Source: Sisyra terminalis
Taxonomy: Eukaryota > Arthropoda > Insecta > Neuroptera > Sisyridae
NCBI GenBank assembly: GCA_958496175.1
Contig: OY292275.1
Span: 25,211,001 to 25,275,000 of the forward strand
DNA length: 64,000 bases
Reading direction: 5' to 3'
Shown: in pieces, positions 12,701 through 22,916 of the stretch
Numbering within the stretch: position 1 is the first letter of the stretch
Layout of the letters: each line of letters opens with the position of its first letter
Notes under the pieces: generated by a model
The model's input: the letters and a program-made list of their open reading frames with translations, nothing else
The model's database searches: none
What the model was told of the DNA's origin: nothing
Translations under genes and position numbers: made by a program

Positions 12701-13783
12701 AATGGCTTCCAAAACTTCAGGACGATATCCTTGATGTTTTTCAAGGAAATCACTACACATCTTAGGATTTTCCTCCAAACGGTCCCATAAGTTTTGTAAT
12801 TGTCGCCGTAAACTTTCATTGCTTGCTATCACTTCAGTTCGATCCGCTTCCAATTCGTGAAGCCACTTTTTTAATTTACCAATATTTTCAGCCGATAAAA
12901 CTACTTGGTCTGAAAATAATTGTATTGAATCGTCAGAAATAGGAATGTGGCCAATTTCTTCCATTATTTCAGAAATTTTTTCTTTTATTGAACAGATTTC
13001 TTCACTCCGTTCGAAATGAAGATTTTGCAAAGCGGTGATGTGTTCTTTATATTCATTAATTGCTTTTTTTTCAGGTAATTCAGTACCGGTTTGCAATTTT
13101 TTAGGAGGTAATCCTAATTCTAGCGCTAATTTCTTTTCCTCTTCAGTTAGGGAGCCTATTTCTTTTTGCATTTCTTCAATTTGTTTTTCTAGTTGAAATA
13201 TTTCTTTTTTTAAAACTTTTTCGAGTTCGAAAATTGAAACACTTTCATCTTTGACAATGGAATGAGGGCTTAGCTTTAATGATCTAATGAGATTGAAATA
13301 CTTTTTTCCCAAATTATCTACTTTCAATGTTAGTTTGGTTTTTATATCAAGGTTTTCATCAAGAATTTCATCATGGAATTTGAGTTCTTTATGTTTAAAA
13401 TTTTGGATCTTTTCCATTATGTCAGTATTATCATATCCAATTTCTGTCCATATATTGATTAGATTTTTCAGTGTTTCAGTTCCCGATGCAGACATTTCGT
13501 TGGACACTTCTTTTCTGTGGAACGAAAAATTATTTGTTAACTTATTAGTGGTCTCGTGATAACTTTTGATTAATATAACAAAAACTAAGTAGGGTGTAAA
13601 ATCGAAGTAGATTTTCTTATTACAAAAAAAAAACAGACGTATGTATTCATTGTTCTTTTTGAGTGTTTTGTCTGGACCACGATTACAAATACTGATCAGT
13701 ACATCGAACACGTAATATTGAAAAAAAACTTGTTCATATGTAAATTAAAATAATTTTAAATATACTTACATAATATCTTCCAT
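9753..13783 (-). CDS. PRC1: PRC1/fascetto-like microtubule bundler, left copy
   Basis: Four exons (13783-13770, 13514-11807, 11612-11493, 9962-9753) join in frame to 683 codons. Proteins of the PRC1/Ase1/MAP65 family crosslink antiparallel microtubules at the spindle midzone and are needed for cytokinesis. The protein is largely charged alpha-helical coiled coil. It shows the family pattern of N-terminal dimerising helices, a spectrin-like middle (LRAEIVQLWEKCRFGVNQR) and a basic, Ser/Thr-Pro-rich tail. I took the ATG at 13783, five codons before a GTAAGT donor, because it puts the large exon in frame from a good acceptor (TTCCACAG). The longer open frame upstream of that acceptor is intronic. 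Exon 4 ends with TPRTPRTPHSRQ, likely Cdk-type sites. It differs from the right copy at five residues: F/Y, I/N and three in exon 4 (C/F, V/A, K/T). No disabling change is visible. Confidence 0.88.
11984..12145 (-). repeat. In-frame 27-bp repeats in PRC1 tail (left copy)
   Basis: Six consecutive nine-residue units follow the pattern LTPAVSKSR: LTPSQSKTQ, LTPAVSRTR, LTPAISKSR, LTPAVSKSR, LTPAVSQSR, LVPISSSSH. Five carry a Thr-Pro with a basic residue or Lys shortly upstream or downstream, so they are candidate proline-directed kinase sites. PRC1 proteins are known to be held inactive by Cdk1 phosphorylation until anaphase; use of these particular sites is inference. Confidence 0.85.
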
Positions 13784-14128
13784 TTTAAAATGTTTAACGA
13801 ACAAGGTAATCACAAATTGAAGAAATTAAAAATCAAACTAAAACTTTATTAAATTTTCTTTTACTATCGCTATTCATATAAACAGAATATTTTAAATTCA
13901 ACACTTCTATTTTAAAAATTAACGAGGCCTTTCGAACCCAAGATAATGCTAGTCAGTGCAATAAGAGAATGCTGCCGTTAAAATCAGTTAGATTCAAATT
14001 TGTCAAAAATAATTGGTGGGGATTGGTGGATTTTTATTTCTAGCTGGTTCCTTTAAAATGTTCGATTTGAACGACGCCGAATCGTCTTTACACCGACTCT
14101 TTTGAAGTTAATTTTTATAAAACTCCTG
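13784..14128 (-). promoter_or_regulatory. PRC1 5' flank conserved between both copies
   Basis: The 345 bases upstream of the ATG are essentially identical to 22572-22916 in front of the other PRC1 gene, so both copies kept the same proximal promoter sequence. I see no TATA box at a fitting distance, and the transcription start cannot be placed. Beyond the poly-C tract the two genes have unrelated upstream DNA. Confidence 0.5.
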
Positions 14129-14517
14129 CCCCCCCCCCCCCCCCCTGACACACCGGTATCTCTTATAACGGAATTATAAAGCTTTAATTGTCACCATTTA
14201 TTTAGATAAATTCTTAGTCATGGAATTAGTATTTACGACTTTCAGGGTCATTTTACATTACAAAATACTTGAATAATGTAATATATACGGTAAAAATATA
14301 ATTTTAGGCATCATTTTCAACAATTTCCATGGTGAAATGTGCACAATGTTGCCGCGCTATTTGTGCAGGGATAGCAGGTTTAATAGAAGGGCCTGGAAAG
14401 ATTGTTGAGATCGATGAGAGTATGCTCTTCCCGAGGAAGAATAACAGGGGCCGTGATCAGAGACTTAAGATATGGGCGTTTTGCAGGGGGAACGGGGTAG
14501 TGGTGCCGCATGTTTAA

Positions 14518-15936
14518 CCTTCCCGGTCCGAAGCGGGGTTTTTACGTACCCCAGGCACCCCATGGATCACTTTAAAATCTTCAACTTTCTAAAAATTATT
14601 TTAATGATTATATGTTTCACTCTACTACGGCACAAAGAAGAGAGACAGTTTTATTGAGTTTCTTCTGTGATTATTTCATAATTCTCAAAATGCAAATTGC
14701 AAAGTGTAAACCGAAAGTGATAATTGTAAAATGCATTGTTTTCTTTCTCAAACGTTTAGTTGTGTATTCATTCTTGAACGTGCAACATCTTATCGATCTT
14801 ACCTGCTTATTTCTAAACCAGTGTTTCTAAATTTCTTTACATCAATTCCTTTAGCGAACAATTTTTTTTAAATGATGTGACTCTCACCGGAACAATCAGG
14901 AGAAACAAAAGAGAAATATTTATCAATCAAAAATCAAGCGGTGACTATTATCCACAGAAGTCAAAAATATTGAAGTAGAAGATGGTCCGCGAAAAAGGCC
15001 AAATATTATTATTCATTATAATAAAACCAAAGGAGCTGTCGATACTGGAGACAAAATGACCCAACAGTATAGTCTTGTTAGGACTACTAGAAGGTGGCCG
15101 TTCAGAATAGTCATGGAAATAATAGATATGGCTGCATTAAATGCTTACATTATTTGGGTACAAAATAAACCAGATTGGCGAAAAGGAAACCGTAGCCGAA
15201 GACAAGCATTTCTTCGAGAATTGGCTACGGAATTGCTAAAAGAAAATGTTTTAAAACGGAAAAACAACAATGTAAATTACCACAAGCACATTCAACTCGG
15301 CTTTGAGTTATTTGACCAAGTTATCAATAATGGAAATAGCACTCCAACGAAGAACCTTCAATTGGCAGTAGAGCAAGACCAGCAGGATATACCAAAAACT
15401 ACGAGTTGTAGTTTTTGCCCAAGAAGTGAAGACAGAAAATTTAAAATTCGATGTGACTTATTAATAATATGATGTAACTTATTCACCGCTATCAAATTAA
15501 AACAATTTCTTGTCCAAATTGTAAACATTAATTTATAGTCTGTAAAAATGTATTATAGTAATCTAAATATATCTAACAAATCTAAATATATAGTTTTATT
15601 ATAAGTAAATTAGTTTTGTAATATTTTAGCTATATAAACTATATGAACTATTTCTTTTATACCTAAGTTCTTTTGTAAATAATTTTTATTTTTTATGGTT
15701 TTTAAGTTGTAATTATATTATTTTTTTTTAATTTTGATTACCATTTAAAAAAAATATGCACATATTATGTACTTTAGAATTTTTTTGAAAAAATTAAAAT
15801 ATTTGTAATACTCAAAAAAAATTTTCATTTAAAAACCTATTTCACTTTGTTTGAGAAGCACTGGATTTGGTCTGGGGTATGTCGGATACCCCGCTTCGGA
15901 CCATTTGAAATTTTTCAACCCTCCGTGTCGGAAAGG
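14518..15936 (+). mobile_element. piggyBac-like element, internally deleted, with TTAA target duplication
   Basis: TTAA stands at both borders (14514-14517 and 15937-15940). The left end begins CCTTCCCG and the inverted right end CCTTTCCG. A shared motif GGTCCGAAGCGGGG lies close to the left end and about 35 bases inside the right end, in inverted orientation. Between them lies the C-terminal part of a piggyBac transposase. The length (1.42 kb) is well short of an autonomous piggyBac. It sits inside the Merlin transposase frame and so is younger than it. Confidence 0.9.
14874..15472 (+). pseudogene. piggyBac transposase C-terminal fragment
   Basis: The frame gives VTLTGTIRRNKRE, then after a frame break GAVDTGDKMTQQYS and RRWPFRIVMEIIDMAALNAY, all hallmark stretches of the DDE_Tnp_1_7 (piggyBac) domain including its late Asp (VDTGDKM). 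The N-terminal half is absent. A C-terminal Cys motif starts (CSFCPRSEDRKFKIRC) but the rest of the usual zinc-binding tail is lost to a premature stop at 15470-15472. The longest open stretch starts at 15056. It cannot encode an active transposase. Confidence 0.88.
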
Positions 15937-16308
15937 TTAAATATTGTTGAAGATCGGTCAGAGGCTACGCCCAATTATTTTAGCAAATGTGTTACCGGGT
16001 ACTTATATTATAACCGATAAATGGGCCGCTTACCGGAATATTCCACGTTGGGTTGCGGAATTTACCGAAATGATTCGGTAAATCATTCAAGGAATTTCGT
16101 GGACCCCAATAATCATGAGGTCCACACCGAAACCATCGAAAATCTTTGGATGAGATTAAAATCCATGGTAAGATACCATAAAGGCACGGTTCGAACACAT
16201 TTACAAGAATATTTAGGCGAATTTTTATTTCGCAATTTGGTGCGAAATAAATGAGCGAAGACGCCAAACCATTTATTTGTGCATTTATTTTTTGACAGTC
16301 TTAGTTAA

Positions 16309-16560
16309 GTAAGTAAATCCATCCACTTCTCTTCAACTCTACTTGTTTCTGTAGGTTCTCGAAGTATGTTTCTTATTATAGATATCGTCTTTTAATCATC
16401 TTTACCTTTTTTCTATCCTTCATTCTTTGTCAATCTTCATTTCATTCCAACATATAAGCGCCATGCAACCACTTGGAACCGTCTCGCCTTCACGTAAGTA
16501 AACGAATCCACTTTTCTTCAACCTTACTTGTTTCTGTAGGTTCTCAATATATATTTCTTT
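16309..16560 (+). repeat. Imperfect direct repeat, ~185-bp period
   Basis: The block at 16309-16376 (GTAAGTAAATCCATCC, then CTACTTGTTTCTGTAGG) recurs at 16494-16560 with about ten changes. Each block begins GTAAGT and ends TTTCTGTAG, so it looks like a ~50-base intron with both splice sites. This may reflect duplicated 3' sequence of the Merlin element or a captured gene piece. No protein likeness was found around it. Confidence 0.6.
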
Positions 16561-17625
16561 TACAGATTTCGTTTTCTCATTTTGAGGGGTACAAATGTAG
16601 CAGGCCTCCTCGTGGTGTACCTTGGATAATGCTAAATCTGCTACAACGTTTACAAACTAAATATCCATAATTGAGATTCAAATAAAATTATTCGTGTGAA
16701 GGTTCATAATTTTATTTTCGAAATTATTTCCTGGAACGCAGGGAATGTGTACTTTTCAATAAGAATGAATCTCCAGAAAGAAGACCCAGCAATGTCTATT
16801 ACATGGTTTATATTACAATTTTATGTCAATAAACTAAATTATTGTTGAAAAGTTGTGTTTTTGATATGTTATTACAGTTTCCCGTATTCATAAAAATAAT
16901 AAGAAGCTAAAGCATATATAGTTGTATATAAGTGGCATCTTAAAGTCGTCGATAGAAGAGAAGTGAAAGGAATAGCCTATAGCTATCTGCTTGTGATAAT
17001 CATTAAAATTTTGACTATTTCGTGTCATTATAATAATAAATTGAGGGTGCAACATGCTCTAAACTATACGGACGATAGTTACAAATTTTGAATAGAACAA
17101 ACACTGAATGACAGTCAAAAATTCATAAATACTTAAACAGAGCATATAAACACAAAAAATAGATATGCTGAATAACTGGACGATAATTTCATTTAAATTA
17201 TTTATTTATATTGTCGTACAGATCGAACAGCTTCACAAAGTTAACGGAAATAGATATTTATAATAATTCTACAATTCATTAGATCTTGTCAACATTTTCC
17301 ATCACATATTTGTAATATTTGCTCTTCCATCAGTGTAACCATCTAGTAACCATTAATTAACTGGAGTCATTGGCTAAATGGTTACAAAATTCGTTTTGAG
17401 TAAGGCATTTCCACCAATTTTTACAATATGATGTTCTATTTATCTGAAAAATACGATGATTATTAAGTGTGTTAGATAAAACACTATTTTAACTTACAAA
17501 AACACATTTTACATTTTATTTATTTTACAAGTATATATCAAATTCAATATTCAATTAATATTAATTCGTAGAATGATAGAAAAAATCTGAAAATTTCGAC
17601 AGAAAACAAATTGTATAATGTTAAC
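16561..17625. other. Intergenic, nothing recognised
   Basis: AT-rich sequence without a credible coding frame or RNA gene. A slightly GC-richer stretch at 16585-16660 has no recognisable product. Confidence 0.4.
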
Positions 17626-17818
17626 GGCTCAAGTGTACTTTAGCACACCCACAATCTGGCAACGTTGCATTTTCGACTTTATTTTTAATTCAATTCGCGA
17701 TATTTTTGTTAATTCAATTCTAATATGGTATAATTCTCTCTTTTGTGACTTTTTTCATTATACAAAGTCAAAAATGCAACGTCGCCAGATTGTGGGTGTG
17801 CTAAAGTACACTTGAGCC
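17626..17818. mobile_element. MITE with ~50-bp terminal inverted repeats (193 bp)
   Basis: The ends GGCTCAAGTGTACTTTAGCA and its inverse frame an element whose arms are complementary for about 50 bases, including CACCCACAATCTGGC and an AACGTTGC/GCAACGTC pair. The middle (TTAATTCAATTCTAATATGG) matches two other copies at 46058-46278 and 18135-18305. It abuts a Helitron fragment on the right. No coding capacity. Confidence 0.85.
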
Positions 17819-17988
17819 CACTTATATTTTATTTCTTAATATCATTTTAGATAAACTTTTTTTTTATATCAACGACACTTTGATTATTAAATTTAAAATT
17901 TCGATTGTTGATTAACTCTACATTATCTCATATTAAACATTTTATTGAGATAAAACCATTAGTTGCGAATGCAACGGGCAACTACTAG
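17819..17988 (+). mobile_element. 3' fragment of a Helitron, second copy of the 47.7-kb element
   Basis: About 170 bases match 47675-47850 in inverted orientation. The 3' end has the Helitron signature: a short hairpin (AGTTGC paired with GCAACT), then CTAG at 17985-17988 followed by T. The 5' part is missing because the neighbouring MITE sequence begins where homology stops. Confidence 0.75.
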
Positions 17989-18134
17989 TAATTATTATAA
18001 AACGCAGATAAAACGAAAAAATCCAATATTGTTTAAAATTTTTAATCTTTGGAAGGATTGAAAGTGAAATATATAGGTGATTATAGTTGAGTATAATATA
18101 AACTGAATATAATTTAAATAATATGTATACCAAA

Positions 18135-18305
18135 ATTGCATTGTCTACTTTGTATTTAATTTTATTCGCGAATAAATCGGACCATAACGAAAATTATCTA
18201 CGTTAGCTACAAAAGAGAAAATTATACTATTTTAGAATTGAATTAATAAAAAGATCGCGAATCAAATTAAAAGTAAAGCCAGAAATGCAACCTTGCCAGA
18301 AATTG
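18135..18305. mobile_element. Degenerate copy of the CTCAAGT-type MITE
   Basis: The internal segment with TTAGCTACAAAAGAGAAAAT and TTAGAATTGAATTAA, and the flanking TTGCATTGTCTACTTTG and AAATGCAACCTTGCCAGA arms, match the MITEs at 17626 and 46058. The outermost ends are lost. Confidence 0.65.
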
Positions 18306-18945
18306 ACGTTTGAAAAATGAATATGAGTCAATTTTTATATTAATTACCCATGTTTTACAACTACTTAAAAATGATATTTTTTCAAGCTCAACTTTATTAC
18401 ATCACTAAAAGAACTCTAGCTTATATTAATGTAGGACATGTAGGATAAACCAAAAGTGCAATAATATAAAATTAAATAATAAGTAACTTTTTAATTATTG
18501 CCATCGTTGCCACCATGTTTCACGATAGCAGAGAAGAGAGACTTAATAAGTCTCTCTTCGCTCTCTTCTCTAGCTTATATCGTTTATGTTGTACGTTTTT
18601 TAAAAGTTCAGTACTTCTGACCACAAACATGATGTATAAATAATGCAAATTACGCTAAGAATATCTTTGATAACGTTTTTCGTTCTCGTCAGAATGGAGT
18701 CGTGGGTGGAATTTATAATTAGGTAGTTGAATTTAACGGTTTTAACGGCTTTTATAAAAAGAATGAAGCAAAAAAGGGGAAAAGATTGTCAAATATTTTT
18801 TGATAAACTGAAACCACATAAACTATCGCTTATAGTTAAAAACAATGTCATTGATAGATGATTAATGTTTTATTAATAACAAAATACATATGAATAAATG
18901 TAAATGTTTATTCAAATATTAGGAAATACAAAACTAATATAAACT
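18306..18945. other. TOP3B downstream region with a 27-bp palindrome
   Basis: Bases 18533-18559 form a perfect inverted repeat: GAAGAGAGACTTA, one A, then TAAGTCTCTCTTC. Another CTCTCTTCTC follows and could pair with the left arm as an alternative. It lies about 390 bases past the TOP3B stop. No gene was seen in the rest. Confidence 0.6.
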
Positions 18946-21900
18946 TTAGACAAAGTATGCTGCCAATTGAGCCATTTTATCTTTTGGTTGTTTAGGGCGA
19001 CCTTTCCTAGCTCCTCGGCTTCGAGCACCTCGATTTCCACCTCGTCCAGTCATACAGGGTCGTGATGCAATTGCTTTATGCTTATCAATTAACTTAGAAA
19101 ATTCAGGACTGCAAAACATACAACCAGTCATTTCGGTGGCTTCTTTGGGAAGTTTACTCTTATCTTGTTTATATTCCACGCTAATTAATTGTGCACCACA
19201 ATCACATTCATCTTCTTCCACAACAATTTTATGGGCATCATCAAAAAGATGAATAATAACGTCGCACCTACATCAAATCATAGAAATAACAATTTTTTAC
19301 AAAAAAAAAATAATCAAATGTACCTGTTACAAGTTAATTTCCATTTAGGTCCAGAAGATGGATCTAAAGCAAGAACTCCTACTTCACATTCAGCACAACT
19401 AGCTACTCCAGTACTCAAAAGAGATTGGGGGCATGCAGGATGATTACAACTATTACATCCACTGCCTTTTTTCATATCCCTATTTTTTAAAAAATATTAA
19501 TAAGATATTGAAACTTGTAAAACAGAAAACGTACCTAAACGGAGGATAATTGAAGCAATAAGGACAGAATGTAAAACTTTTTCCTTTGTTTCCCGTTGTC
19601 CATGATAATAATTCAAAATCATCTAACGGGCATTTTAGTTCTTTATATATTCGAATATTTCCATTTTGAGGAAGGTTATATGTATCATCGCAATGCGAAC
19701 AATGTAGTCGTTGAGGCTTTGCTTGAATATATTTCATATATCTTCTACATTTTCCACATCGAGAATAAGCTTTTCCAGATGCTGATAAAGGAGAAAAAGA
19801 GACTTCAAACAACTGATCCATCCCGGTAATATTTTTAACGAAATAAAGAAATTTTTGACGAAAAACCTCGATGGTGTGTTGCAAAACTGATTGAAAATTG
19901 GCTTTTCCATGAGCAATCAGATTAAGTTGTTCTTCTACAGCCGATCTCATTGTCGGAGTAACAAGATCAGGATCAATCTACAATGTAATGGAGTTGAATT
20001 TTTTACTGTTTTTTTTTAATTTTCTAGAATTACCTTTTGATAACCATGTACTAAAACTATACCTAATGTAGTTGGAACAAGTTTTCTGCCACTTGCTACA
20101 TTAACGTAATTTCTTTGACAAATATTATTTATATGAACTGGAATAGATGCATCAGTACCAATTCCATGCTTTTCCATTAGAGTAATTAATTCAGCTTCGG
20201 TAAGATAATCGGGTGGAGATGTTTGACATTCAATTAATTTCGATTCATTTATTTTTAATATATCATTTTCACTGAATGGTGCTGATGTTTCAGATTTGCT
20301 TAGTGCTTGCCACGGCATAACACTAGTGAATCCAGGATCAATTAGTGCCTTGCTATTACTTGTAAAATGCTCATCTCCCACTTCGATTGTAGCCGTTGTA
20401 CTTAAATATTTGCAATCTTTAGATAATGTTCCAATAAAATGACGGCATATGTAATCATATAATCGCCAAGCATCTCCATCTAAAGATTCTCTGCTGGCTA
20501 GTTTCATTGGTGTAATAGGAGGATGGTCTCCAGCATCATGACCTTTTTTTGGTCTGTTTATACCATTAGCAAGTACTTCTTTCACTTCTGAACCCCATTC
20601 AGAACTATATTGCTGTTGTTTTAGAACACCCCTAAAAATAAAAATAAACTTTAAAATAAAAAAAATAGTAACACTGTCGTATATGTTGAGTTGTAATTAA
20701 AATGTGTCCTTTTCTGTGAGTGATCCACTAAATAATACAATAATTGTAGGAAATAATTATTGGTACAACAATCAGCACAACGATGTTGAAGAGTTTAGAA
20801 GAACCACGAACATATAAGACAGTTTGGTATGAAGAGAATTTACTTACATTAAATCAAAATTTTCTGGATATGAAGTGGTTTCCGTACGTGGATAACTTAT
20901 GTATCCTTGAGTATATAACCGTTCTGCAATTTGCATAGCATGGTGAGGACCCATTCCTAATGCAGAACTTGCAACTCTCATTAGTTCAACGGTATTTAAA
21001 GCCATTGGACGAGATTTAGCTTTTTCTTTCTTCGTAACAGATATAACACTAAAAATAAAATAAATATAAGTTATTGAAAAATTAAACATTTGTAAGATAT
21101 ATTACGATTACCGAGCTTCAGAGTACTTCTTTACAAGTGTAAGGAAAATCATGGCAACGTCTTTATCGAAACAACGAACTCTTTTCCATTCCAAAATAAC
21201 ATCTTTATCATCTTTTGATTTAACTGATAGTTGTAAAACCCAATACGGTTCTGATTTAAAAGTTTGTATTTCATCGTGACGTTGAACACAGAAACCTAAT
21301 GTAGGTGTCTGACAAGGACCGTAAGAAATTAATGATGCATCTAAATCACCGTAACGACCCTGGAAAAATTTTGTTTGGAACCGTGTAAAAGCACATCCAA
21401 TTCGAAGATCAAGTTCTTGTCGTGCATCAACACTTCGAGCTTCATTTTCATTTGGCTGGCCTAAATTATTCATGGCTGCTTTGATATCCTTATCTGTTAT
21501 TGCGGAAAAGTGAGCACGATATGTGACACTACTGCTAAAAACGTTGGCTCTCAAATTGTTTTCGATTGCGTACATCACTTCGTAACAAATATTTTCTCCT
21601 TCTTTATCACAATCGAGCCATAGAACTAAGTAGTCGCAATTTCGAGCTTCTTGTGCTAAAAAGTAAGGGATGCGCAACTTGGGAACAGCTTCTTTTTTCT
21701 CGGTTGGGCAAGAAAACAATTCAACTGGATCGACTTTGTCCCAATTGTTATATTTTCCAGGAAAATCTAAACTCATTACATGACCACAAACAGATGTCAT
21801 TTTGAACATTACATTTTCTCTATTAAACTGGCCTGACCATTCATGAATGGAACACGCAGAGTTCGAACCTAAAGTATTAAAAAAAATATCAAAACAATGT

Positions 21901-22027
21901 TTATCATTAACTGTTTACAGAGTTTTAAAACTTCACCTTTTCGAGTGGTACATTTTCCGTTGCTTAAAATTGATGCAAGAGATGCGGCCAATGAGGGTTT
22001 TTCTGCTACCATTAAAACACCCTTCAT
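18946..22027 (-). CDS. TOP3B: DNA/RNA topoisomerase 3-beta, complete
   Basis: Seven exons (22027-21937, 21868-21112, 21048-20848, 20631-20034, 19977-19535, 19479-19324, 19267-18946) join in frame to 855 residues plus stop, close to the usual length of animal TOP3B. This type IA enzyme relaxes negatively supercoiled DNA and acts on RNA, usually with TDRD3. The TOPRIM domain opens the protein (VAEKPSLAASLA) and has DxDxE as LWLDCDKEGEN (Asp116, Asp118, Glu120). The catalytic tyrosine is Tyr335 in YISYPRTETT. HDAGDHPPITPMK and LMEKHGIGTDASIP are conserved core stretches. The C-terminal third has CxxC zinc-binding pairs (CGKC, CSHC, CPYC, CNSC, CAEC, CDCG). It ends with a short RGG-type box (GRGGNRGARSRGARKGR) and the terminal motif PKDKMAQLAAYFV. 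The RGG tail and motif point to the beta, not the alpha, paralogue. All splice sites are GT/AG. Confidence 0.96.
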
Positions 22028-22516
22028 TTTTATAATTTGCTTTCCACTTATTAAGTGAAATGTAAGTATAAACGCAATATTATTAACGTTTCTAGTTATA
22101 TTTTTATTTTATAAAATTATATATTCATAAAAAAAATGTAAAATATTCCATATTTGCTATTCACCCGGTTTATTCTATTAACCAATATAATTATTTAGCT
22201 TCTTTCTAAACTTTTTTTCTTTATTTTAATAGATGGAATCATATACAGTATACTGAGAGGATAACATTTATAAATATCCCACTAAATATTCTTTCGAATC
22301 GAAACTATCCCAAAGGATAACTAAACCAAATATTATTAACTTTATGATTCCAACCTCACTTATGCCAATCAATAACAAGATTTTATATTGTATATTTATT
22401 TTGTAAACAAATTGGTTATAAAGTTCTCAGCATAAAACACCTTTTAAAAGATATAATACTTTTTCCGATATTATTATTTTCACTGATGTCACTGCCACTG
22501 TCACTGGTTACTAAAG
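22028..22516. other. Gap between the divergent TOP3B and PRC1 (right) genes
   Basis: TOP3B starts leftward at 22027 and PRC1 rightward at 22917. This 489-base stretch is unique DNA outside the inverted duplication and contains an imperfect GTCACTGCCACTGTCACTG run at 22489-22507. It must hold the TOP3B promoter; no TATA box was recognised. Confidence 0.45.
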
Positions 22517-22916
22517 CCATTAAAGCCTAATAATTCCGTTATAAGAGATACCGGTGTGTCAGGGGGGGGGGCAGGAGTTTTATAAAAATTAACTTCAAAA
22601 GAGTCGGTGTAAAGACGATTCGGCGTCGTTCAAATCGAACATTTTAAAGGAACCAGCTAGAAATAAAAATCCACCAATCCCCACCAATTATTTTTGACAA
22701 ATTTGAATCTAACTGATTTTAACGGCAGCATTCTCTTATTGCACTGACTAGCATTATCTTGGGTTCGAAAGGCCTCGTTAATTTTTAAAATAGAAGTGTT
22801 GAATTTAAAATATTCTGTTTATATGAATAGCGATAGTAAAAGAAAATTTAATAAAGTTTTAGTTTGATTTTTAATTTCTTCAATTTGTGATTACCTTGTT
22901 CGTTAAACATTTTAAA

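Larger units (their letters stand above)
8875..14195. repeat. Left arm of a ~5.3-kb inverted duplication carrying PRC1
   Basis: Read on the minus strand, this arm matches 22517-27755 on the plus strand. From 14128 inward to 11372 every position x pairs with 36700 minus x in the other arm with no net indel and only about ten substitutions noticed. From 11372 outward to about 8875 homology continues but with many substitutions and indels (exon 4 is offset by 113 bp). Similarity fades at about 8875 on the outer side and at about 14195 on the inner side, where transposon sequence begins. A poly-C tract at 14129-14145 (17 C) is 10 G in the other arm. Confidence 0.93.
14308..16254 (+). pseudogene. 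Merlin (IS1595/ISXO2-like) transposase relic, split by piggyBac
   Basis: The first part (14308-14513) reads GPGKIVEIDES with NRGR following, the first catalytic Asp region of ISXO2/IS1595-type DDE transposases; Merlin is the eukaryotic branch. After the inserted element, the second part (15941-16254) gives EDRSEAT, TDKWAAYRNIP (second Asp), then NHSRNFVDPNNHEVHTETIENLW with the family's late catalytic region, ending at a stop at 16252-16254. At least three frameshifts are visible: near 14470-14490, near 15980 and near 16080. The gene is dead independently of the piggyBac insertion. Terminal repeats of the Merlin element were not found. Confidence 0.85.

Noticed and set aside
13515..13711. N-terminal extension of the PRC1 left frame (MFDVLISICNRG...)
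   Set aside because: It lies upstream of a good acceptor (TTCCACAG) and is intronic. The same extension exists in the right copy at 22989-23185, and a short first exon with ATG and GTAAGT donor gives the proper start.
18946..22027. Assignment to topoisomerase 3-alpha
   Set aside because: The short length (855 residues), RGG-type tail and the terminal PKDKM-LAAYFV motif fit the beta paralogue; the alpha enzyme has a longer, different zinc-finger tail.
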